This document shows, in pieces, positions 1-5,813 of a stretch of DNA of 9,360 nucleotides. A program made the position numbers and the translations under genes. Source of the DNA: Bacteroidota bacterium (GTDB lineage: Bacteria > Bacteroidota > Bacteroidia > B-17B0 > B-17BO); assembly GCA_025356715.1 (NCBI GenBank), contig JANXRU010000157.1:1-9360 (forward strand), written 5' to 3'. The first letter of the stretch is position 1. Every line of letters starts with the position of its first letter. The notes under the pieces are model-generated. The model made no database searches. It had not been told where the DNA came from and saw only the letters and a program-made list of their open reading frames with translations.

Positions 1-171
1 AATAGTAATACGTAAATATCAATTTTTTAGTTGATTAGTTGAAATAATTTGAGCAACACATTTAGCTGATTTACCTCAATTCCTGTTTTATGACATGATT
101 TAGTGATTTACTCACCGATTTAAACTTTATCTTTATCCTAACATATTCGAGCATCTAATTAAAGATAAGAT
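1..171. other. Upstream region of the transporter operon, no gene seen
   Basis: This AT-rich leader has stops in all the frames I followed and no recognisable gene end. It contains the word GATTTA four times (68-73, 97-102, 105-110, 117-122) and TTTACCTCAATT at 70-81. The latter recurs exactly upstream of the TPR gene that starts at 5672. I found no convincing Bacteroidota promoter (TTG, about 19 bases, TAnnTTTG). The nearest match, TAATTTG at 45-51, lacks a suitably spaced upstream TTG. The operon promoter is probably in this stretch, but I cannot point to it. Confidence 0.5.
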
Positions 172-2379
172 TTGAAAGGGATAAGAGAAATAATTAAGAC
201 AAATTATTGGCTACAATGCTTGTTAAACAGCTATAGTTTAATGTTTTTTTCATTAGACAATGTGTTTGCATTAATTATTATGTTGGTTACTTTTTTTTCA
301 CCATCACTTGGTTTATGCGGCTTATTAGCGATTGTTTTAATAAATGGTTCTGCTTATTTAATCGGGTTTAATAGAGATGAAATTAAACAAGGAATATTTG
401 GATTTAATGCTTTGTTTTTGGGCTTAGCCATAGGTTATGAGTTTTCGTTTAATTCAATTTTCATTATTTTATTTATCACATCAATTTTAATGTTACTCTT
501 AATTACAGTTTGGTTAAAGGGATTATTTGCTAACCATAATTTACCTTTTTTGTCATTGCCTTTTATCATAACCTATTGGATAGTGTCTTTGGCATCTTCT
601 AATTTCGCAAACATTCATTTAGATGAAACGCATGTATACACAATAAATGAAATTGCTAAAAGCGAATCAACACAATGGTATCAATTTATTCATTGTTTAG
701 ATAATATAAAAGAATTTCCATTTGCATTCAGTTTTTTTAAAACCTTAGCTGGAACGTTTTTTCAAACGAGTGTTATAGGTGGAATGCTTATTGCGGTTGG
801 ACTTTTATATTTTTCGAGGATTGCTTTTTCTCTTAGTATTTTAGGCTTTTATTTAGCGTACTTTTTTTATTCCATATTTGGCGCAGATGTTAATGATTTA
901 AATTACAACTTACTAGGGTCTAATTTTATTTTTATGGCAATTGCCATTGGGTGTTTTTTTCTGATTCCAAACACGTACAGTTATTTAACGGTTATTATTT
1001 TAGTTCCTATTTTGTTATTGGTTTTATTGTCATTAGGAAAATTGCTCACTATTTTTCAGTTAAAAGCCTACTCACTGTCGTTTAGTCTAGTTTGTACGGC
1101 TTTTCTTTTTTCATTAAATCAGCGTTGGCTTCATCAATATTTGCATTTAGCAACCATTCAATATTTTTCTGCCGAAAAAACGATTTACAAATATTTGAAT
1201 TCTTTACAGCGATTTAAAAACGAGCACTTATACAAAATTGCGTTGCCTTTTTCAGGAGAATGGAATGTAAGTCAAGGATATAATGGAAAAATAACCCATT
1301 TAGGAGATTGGAGTAAAGCATTGGACTTTGTGATTGTTGATTCAAAACACAAAACATATAGAGAGCCAACTAGCTCTAGAGAGGGCTTTTCTAAAGATAA
1401 TTTTTATTGTTATAACAAAGAAATATTATCTCCTTACGATGGCTATGTTTATGATATTATAAACACCGTTGAAGAAAATGATGTAGGTGAAATTAATACA
1501 GAGCATAATTGGGGAAATACAGTTATTATAAATCACTTAAATGGGTTATTTTCGCAAATCAGCCATATTAAAAAAGATTCATTTGGGGTTTTTGTTGGTC
1601 AATTTATTACAAAAGGAACTTATATAGCAACTTGTGGAAACTCGGGTCGTTCGCCAGAACCTCATATTCATTTTCAATTGCAAACATCTCCTATAGTTGG
1701 TTCGCAAACATTGGAGTATCCAATTTCATACTTTATTGAGCGTCAAGGCGCCGAAAAAAAATTGAGAATTTCTGAAGTGCCAAAAGAAAATGCTTTTATC
1801 AGTAATGTGCAAGTTAACGAATTGCTTATTGCTGGTTTTTTGTTTTTACCGGGACAAAAATATTCTTTTCAGAAAGAAGGGACTAACGAAATAGTTAATT
1901 GGGAGGTTTTCACTGATGCCTATAACAAAACGTATATTTATTGCAAGGTGAGTAATTCATATGCTTATTTTGTTAATGATGGTGTAATGCTTTATTTTAC
2001 CGAATTTGAGGGCGATAACGATTCTCTTTTATTTAGTTTATACTTAGCAGCCTATCGTCAGTTATTGGGTTATTACGAAAATATTCAAATAGAAGATAAC
2101 GTTCCGTTAATTCATTTTAACAATAAATTAATTCAGTTTTTTCAAGACTTTGTTGCTCCTTTTTATTTATTTACAAAAGCGAATCATTCATCAACATTTA
2201 CTTATGCAGATAATGCGTATGTACCCCAACACATAATTATTAAAACAGAGGTTGAAACCAAACTTTTTAATTATGGTTTTAAAAAAACGCAATTTGAAAT
2301 AGAATTAAAAGAGTATAAACTGCATCGTTTTACAATTCATCAAAAACATAAATCAGAAACTTATATTAATATTTCTTAA
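172..2379 (+). CDS. Urea-transporter-family channel fused to M23 metallopeptidase domain
   Basis: The 735-residue protein has three parts. Residues about 10-320 match the urea transporter (UT/SLC14-like) fold of two five-helix halves. The first half shows GIFGFN (74-79) and the UT signature LPxxTxPF as LPFLSLPF (124-131). The second half repeats the plan around 190-315 with eroded motifs. Residues about 355-510 are an M23 (LytM-type) zinc peptidase domain: H376 and D385, GN at 448-449, H455, H465, and HIHF at 498-501. The expected zinc ligands (H376, D385, H500) and catalytic histidines (H465, H498) are therefore all present. Residues about 520-735 are unassigned. M23 enzymes cut peptidoglycan cross-bridges, so this domain should act in the periplasm. 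Passive urea or small-amide transport is a family-based inference. The start is TTG at 172, just after an in-frame TAA at 166. The first ATG (241) would remove the conserved N-terminal segment, and TTG at 220 is another option. It heads the operon, with one base to the next gene. Confidence 0.9.
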   Translation: MKGIREIIKTNYWLQCLLNSYSLMFFSLDNVFALIIMLVTFFSPSLGLCGLLAIVLINGSAYLIGFNRDEIKQGIFGFNALFLGLAIGYEFSFNSIFIILFITSILMLLLITVWLKGLFANHNLPFLSLPFIITYWIVSLASSNFANIHLDETHVYTINEIAKSESTQWYQFIHCLDNIKEFPFAFSFFKTLAGTFFQTSVIGGMLIAVGLLYFSRIAFSLSILGFYLAYFFYSIFGADVNDLNYNLLGSNFIFMAIAIGCFFLIPNTYSYLTVIILVPILLLVLLSLGKLLTIFQLKAYSLSFSLVCTAFLFSLNQRWLHQYLHLATIQYFSAEKTIYKYLNSLQRFKNEHLYKIALPFSGEWNVSQGYNGKITHLGDWSKALDFVIVDSKHKTYREPTSSREGFSKDNFYCYNKEILSPYDGYVYDIINTVEENDVGEINTEHNWGNTVIINHLNGLFSQISHIKKDSFGVFVGQFITKGTYIATCGNSGRSPEPHIHFQLQTSPIVGSQTLEYPISYFIERQGAEKKLRISEVPKENAFISNVQVNELLIAGFLFLPGQKYSFQKEGTNEIVNWEVFTDAYNKTYIYCKVSNSYAYFVNDGVMLYFTEFEGDNDSLLFSLYLAAYRQLLGYYENIQIEDNVPLIHFNNKLIQFFQDFVAPFYLFTKANHSSTFTYADNAYVPQHIIIKTEVETKLFNYGFKKTQFEIELKEYKLHRFTIHQKHKSETYINIS

Positions 2380-2380
2380 C

Positions 2381-2998
2381 ATGAACACAGTAAAGCACAT
2401 AATTACTTTTTTATTTATCCTGTCGTCTTTTTTTATAAATGCGCAGTCGAATAGGCCCCTTATAAATGCGTTTAAATTATCTTATGAGTATGAGGGATTA
2501 AAAAACTATGAAGCGGCGATAAATGCCCTGAACTCGTCATATATCGAAACTTCTTATGAAATTAACTTACGAATGGGGTGGTTGAATTATTTAACTGGCA
2601 AGCACAAAGAATCAATTTTATATTATCAAAAAGCAAGTGCACTGATGCCTGTATCTACCGAAGTTTTATGGGGGTTAATTAATCCGTATTCAAAACTTGA
2701 GGATTGGAATAACGTTGAAAAAGTTTATTTATCTATTTTGAAAATTGACCCTAAGAATTCAAAAGCAAACCATCAGTTAGGGATGATTTATTATTATCGA
2801 AAAGAATACAAGGAAGCAAAAAAGTATTTTGATGTAACATTAAATTTAGCACCATTTGATTATAATAATTTATTAATGAGCTCGTGGACAAATTATTTTT
2901 TAGGAAATAAAAATGAAGCTATTATTTTGTTTAATAAAGTTTTATTATATAGTCCACATGACAAGTCAGCTTTGGAAGGCTTAAACCTAATTAAATAA
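2381..2998 (+). CDS. Small exported TPR protein (module copy A)
   Basis: This 205-residue protein has a signal peptide at 1-21 (hydrophobic core, cleavage likely after the A of FFINA, leaving Q at the new N-terminus). The rest is helical TPR repeats. Landmarks are LRMGW (63-67), a WNN turn near 109-111, an ILKIDPKN segment, the GMIYYY helix, and APFDYNNLL before a last repeat ending FNKVLLYSP. The same landmarks occur in the same order in the proteins at 4476 (twice) and 8109, so these are paralogues. It starts one base after the transporter-peptidase stop and seven bases before the barrel gene, so the three are almost certainly co-transcribed. TPR proteins are usually protein-binding scaffolds. 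I infer a periplasmic adaptor between the inner- and outer-membrane partners, but no partner is demonstrated. No catalytic motif and no lipobox cysteine are visible, so it is probably soluble. Confidence 0.92.
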   Translation: MNTVKHIITFLFILSSFFINAQSNRPLINAFKLSYEYEGLKNYEAAINALNSSYIETSYEINLRMGWLNYLTGKHKESILYYQKASALMPVSTEVLWGLINPYSKLEDWNNVEKVYLSILKIDPKNSKANHQLGMIYYYRKEYKEAKKYFDVTLNLAPFDYNNLLMSSWTNYFLGNKNEAIILFNKVLLYSPHDKSALEGLNLIK

Positions 2999-3005
2999 AG
3001 AAATC

Positions 3006-4328
3006 ATGAATGTATTTAGAAATCACCTATTTCTTTTATTTCTTTTAATTGGAATTAAAAGTTTTTCTCAAGACTCATTAAATTCTGAAATAGTTGAACA
3101 AAAAAGCTATCAATTATATCTGGATAAGAAATGGCCAGAACTCATTAAGTTTGGAAATAATGCCATTCACTTAGGGTATAATTATTTTTATTTGCAAATG
3201 AGAATTGGTATTGCGTATTATGAAAATAAAAATTATAGTGTTGCCGAAGACCATTTTAAAAAAGCATTGAGTTTTAATGCAGAAGATGAGGTGGCGCAAG
3301 AGTATATGTATTTTTGTTATTTGTTTAATGGAAAATATGAATTTGCAAGATATTACAGTAAGACTTTTAGCGCGGGATTAGCTGAAAAAATCGGAACTGA
3401 CTCTTTGTCAAAAATAAATTTTATACTGCTGGAAGTAGGAACAAAGAAAACAGATAATTCAAATTATTATAATGACAGCACTCGCAAAAACACTAATTAT
3501 TTTAATTCACCACTGTATTTTCAATTAGGATTAAATCATTATCTGAAAAATAGAGTATCCGTTTTTCATGCATTAACTTATTATGAACAAAAAAGTTATA
3601 CTGGTTCTGTAAGTCAGATCCAGTATTATTTAAAAGCTACTATCCCATTTAAAAATAATTTTTTAGTATCGCCAGCCATACATTATATTAATTCGAAATT
3701 TTCAACGGAAGCTGGCGCTACTGTAACAGATACATTATGGCCTCCAGGCGTTCCTCCCCATAGTGTCCCTCCTCCAGGCGCTCATCCGTTTATGACAACA
3801 ACACGACCATCTTCTCCAGCAATTTCTACTAGTAGTAATTATTTTGTGGGATCGTTAAGCCTTCAAAAGACATTTAGAAAAGTATCAGTTAAAATTGGAA
3901 CTACATTCTCAAACATGAATAACGTTAACCAGTTTATGCATAATGTATCTTTGGGTTATTCGCTTTTCGGAAATACAAGATTCATTTTGGGATGCACTGG
4001 TTTTCTGCACACAACGGATTCGTATAAATCAACAAATGCAGGAATATCTCCATTTGTGTATTTAGAGCCAAGCAAAAGAATTTCATGCAAGTTGAGTACA
4101 TTATTTAACTCTAAGAATAACATCATTGAAGATAATGGATATTTGGTAAATAATTCTACGGATTTAACCAAACAAAGATATTCTGCTTTGTTTACTTTTT
4201 TAGTGAGCAAACGCGTTTCTTTATATGGATTATATCAATTAGAGTATAAGAGTTCAACTGCTAAAAGCCAATTGTTTAATTACCAATATCATGTTTTTGT
4301 TGCAGGAATTAGCATTAAATTTAAATAA
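3006..4328 (+). CDS. Exported TPR plus outer-membrane beta-barrel protein
   Basis: This 440-residue protein has a signal peptide at about 1-21 (cleavage near SFS|Q). An N-terminal TPR region at about 30-118 includes MRIG (65-68), which matches the LRxG landmark of the neighbouring TPR proteins. From about 135 on it reads as an outer-membrane barrel: alternating polar and hydrophobic strands rich in Y, F, S, N and T, turns such as KNR and SKR, and a C-terminal strand ending VAGISIKFK. A YaiO-like TPR/barrel protein is the closest known architecture I can suggest, without confidence in family assignment. Residues 245-272 are a proline-rich insert (eight prolines in 246-261, H252 and H260), probably a surface loop. 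It is encoded by a GC-rich island in an AT-rich gene. As last gene of the operon it would supply the outer-membrane partner. Whether it is a pore, a receptor or structural cannot be told from sequence. Confidence 0.9.
   Translation: MNVFRNHLFLLFLLIGIKSFSQDSLNSEIVEQKSYQLYLDKKWPELIKFGNNAIHLGYNYFYLQMRIGIAYYENKNYSVAEDHFKKALSFNAEDEVAQEYMYFCYLFNGKYEFARYYSKTFSAGLAEKIGTDSLSKINFILLEVGTKKTDNSNYYNDSTRKNTNYFNSPLYFQLGLNHYLKNRVSVFHALTYYEQKSYTGSVSQIQYYLKATIPFKNNFLVSPAIHYINSKFSTEAGATVTDTLWPPGVPPHSVPPPGAHPFMTTTRPSSPAISTSSNYFVGSLSLQKTFRKVSVKIGTTFSNMNNVNQFMHNVSLGYSLFGNTRFILGCTGFLHTTDSYKSTNAGISPFVYLEPSKRISCKLSTLFNSKNNIIEDNGYLVNNSTDLTKQRYSALFTFLVSKRVSLYGLYQLEYKSSTAKSQLFNYQYHVFVAGISIKFK
3741..3788 (+). repeat. GC-rich proline-coding repeat in the barrel gene
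   Basis: CCTCCAGGCG occurs at 3741-3750 and again at 3771-3780, giving a 30-base period and a ten-residue protein period (PPG...VP then PPGAHP). By hand count, 32 of 48 bases are G or C, against roughly 30 percent in the flanks. The segment stays in frame and interrupts an otherwise ordinary barrel sequence, which fits a duplicated or acquired surface-loop insert. Confidence 0.6.
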
Positions 4329-4475
4329 ATTTCGCTCAAATGCACTGCATCCTTTGATTAATATGAGGTTTTATAAAAAGGATTAAACCCAATACAAGAA
4401 CACATTAATTTTAGGTGCAAAATATGTTTTGAGTGAATCCTAATTAGAGTCTTTCTTGTTTAGAATTTTGTTTGA
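4329..4475. terminator. Convergent intergenic region with nested inverted repeats
   Basis: The two transcription units converge here, so transcription from both sides should stop in this stretch. TTCGCTCAAA (4331-4340) pairs with TTTGAGTGAA (4428-4437) over ten positions with one G-T wobble. Inside it, ATCCTTT (4349-4355) pairs perfectly with AAAGGAT (4377-4383). Neither stem is GC-rich or followed by a long T run, so this is not a textbook intrinsic terminator. A two-way terminator is the likeliest role from position alone. Confidence 0.35.
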
Positions 4476-5672
4476 TTAAAAGCCAGCTTTCTTTTTTTCT
4501 GAGTCGGGCCTTGATTTTAAACCTAATAATGCTGATGTATTGTTTGGATAAAAACAGAGTACTTTATTAAATATTACTCTTGCTTCTGTAACTTTTCCCA
4601 ATTGTAAAGTTGTCCAGCCTAACATTAGTAAATTATCTGTATCTATTGGATATAGAGAAGCTACTTTTTCGATATGAGTCATGGCATTTTGGTATTCCTT
4701 TTTTTCATAATCTAAAATACTTAGTTTATAGTGTACATAGGTGTTTTGTGGGTCTAATTTAAGAATGTCATCATAGTAAGTTCTTATATCATTTTTATTA
4801 CCAAGAATAGCGCTGGGGTATGTTATGCCAAGTTTTGGTTCAATAGCATTGGGTATTAATTCAATAGCAATTTTATAATAGGTAACAGACTCTACCTGTT
4901 GTCCTGCCAAATAATTTAGCCAACCTAAGCGTAAATTAACAGCGTATGATTCTTTATCATAAGCTTCTTTTAAAATTGCGATAGCTCCTTTATAGTTTGA
5001 TTTTTCTGACAGTTCATAGCTTTTTGAAAATGAAGTTAACATTTTTTCGTTTTCGTTAACACTTTTTTTAATGGCAGTCAAGCCATCTAATGCTGATTTA
5101 TCTTTTGGGTAATATAAAAGCACTACATTAAAATATCGCTCCGCCTCTGTGTTTTTTCCAAGATTTAAATAAGTCCACGCTAAGTTTAAATTATTATCGT
5201 AGTCAAAGGGGTAAAGAGTTACCATTTTTTCAAAATGAGGTAATGCCTTTGTATATTCTTTATTATAATAGTAGATTAAGCCTAAGGTTCCATTAATTAC
5301 TTTATTATTAGGATCTATTTCCAAAATTTTCTTATCCTGAGCAATAAGATCATTAAAGTCTTTTTCTAAATACTCAGGAAATCCAATTCCATATCGTGGC
5401 TCAATCGAATTTGGCTTAAGTGTAATTGCTTTTTTATAAAACTGAATAGCTTGAGGATTGAAACCAGCTTTATAGTATAACCAACCTAGTCTCATATTTG
5501 CCTCATAAGACACTGTATCTTTAAGGGTAAGTATGGTTTGTATGGCCGCTACATATTCAGTCTTATTTTCTTGATCAACACTTTTTGAATAAACAATAAC
5601 TGTTTTATCTGTTTGCGAAACAATTGTAGAACTATATAACAGGACTAACAATTTGAAGACTGATTTTTTCAT
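4476..5672 (-). CDS. Exported TPR protein with tandemly duplicated module (copies B1 and B2)
   Basis: The 398-residue protein starts at ATG 5672 with a signal peptide at about 1-20 (ending TIVSQ). The mature part is two copies of the small TPR module, at about 25-202 and 208-388. RLGW recurs at 61-64 and 248-251, a spacing of 187 residues. Each copy carries the same series: SYE/SYA before RLGW, an EP...G..P turn, ILEIDPNN or ILKLDPQN, YPFDYDN or YPIDTDN, and a last repeat ending F.VVLLYYP or FNKVLCFYP then SAL. Copy B1 is missing the WN turn of copy A. The C-terminus is lysine-rich (SEKKKAGF). It lies downstream of the histidine kinase on the same strand, 141 bases away, with its own possible promoter. 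I infer a periplasmic scaffold made by duplication of the single-module gene. No enzymatic motif is seen. Confidence 0.93.
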   Translation of the reverse strand: MKKSVFKLLVLLYSSTIVSQTDKTVIVYSKSVDQENKTEYVAAIQTILTLKDTVSYEANMRLGWLYYKAGFNPQAIQFYKKAITLKPNSIEPRYGIGFPEYLEKDFNDLIAQDKKILEIDPNNKVINGTLGLIYYYNKEYTKALPHFEKMVTLYPFDYDNNLNLAWTYLNLGKNTEAERYFNVVLLYYPKDKSALDGLTAIKKSVNENEKMLTSFSKSYELSEKSNYKGAIAILKEAYDKESYAVNLRLGWLNYLAGQQVESVTYYKIAIELIPNAIEPKLGITYPSAILGNKNDIRTYYDDILKLDPQNTYVHYKLSILDYEKKEYQNAMTHIEKVASLYPIDTDNLLMLGWTTLQLGKVTEARVIFNKVLCFYPNNTSALLGLKSRPDSEKKKAGF

Positions 5673-5681
5673 AATTTAAGG

Positions 5682-5699
5682 TTTTAAGTACTCTTAAAA
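5682..5699 (-). repeat. Perfect inverted repeat just upstream of the double-TPR start
   Basis: TTTTAAG (5682-5688) and CTTAAAA (5693-5699) form a perfect 7-base stem with a 4-base loop, extendable by one G-T pair. It ends ten bases before the ATG at 5672, where a ribosome would bind. It could be a weak translation-control hairpin or a protein-binding palindrome. AT-only stems of this size do occur by chance in such a genome. Confidence 0.35.
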
Positions 5700-5727
5700 T
5701 TAGGCATTATAAGTAAACGATGGTTGC

Positions 5728-5761
5728 AATTTTACCTTTAGAAGCCTGTGTTTTACCTCAA
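5728..5761 (-). promoter_or_regulatory. Possible Bacteroidota-type promoter for the double-TPR gene
   Basis: On the minus strand, TTG (5761-5759) is followed after 23 bases by TAAAATTG (5735-5728). This compares with the Bacteroidota consensus TTG, 17-23 bases, TAnnTTTG, with one mismatch in the -7 element. Transcription would begin near 5721 and give a leader of about 50 bases. The TTG lies within the shared word TTTACCTCAATT (5752-5763). This is a hand match only. Confidence 0.25.
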
Positions 5762-5813
5762 TTATTTTTTAAATAAATAGTAGGTTAATGTGTTATTAAT
5801 AATTGATAAGGTT

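Noticed and set aside
167..174. AAGATTTG as a -7 promoter element for the transporter operon
   Set aside because: It overlaps the best start codon, lacks the initial T, and has no TTG 17-23 bases upstream.
172..2379. Active urea metabolism locus
   Set aside because: No urease, urea carboxylase or ammonium transport gene lies nearby. Only the channel family suggests urea, and half of its signature is eroded.
3956..4210. Minus-strand open frame of 84 codons inside the barrel gene
   Set aside because: It is antisense to a well-supported CDS, has no recognisable domain, and its composition fits the shadow of the real gene.
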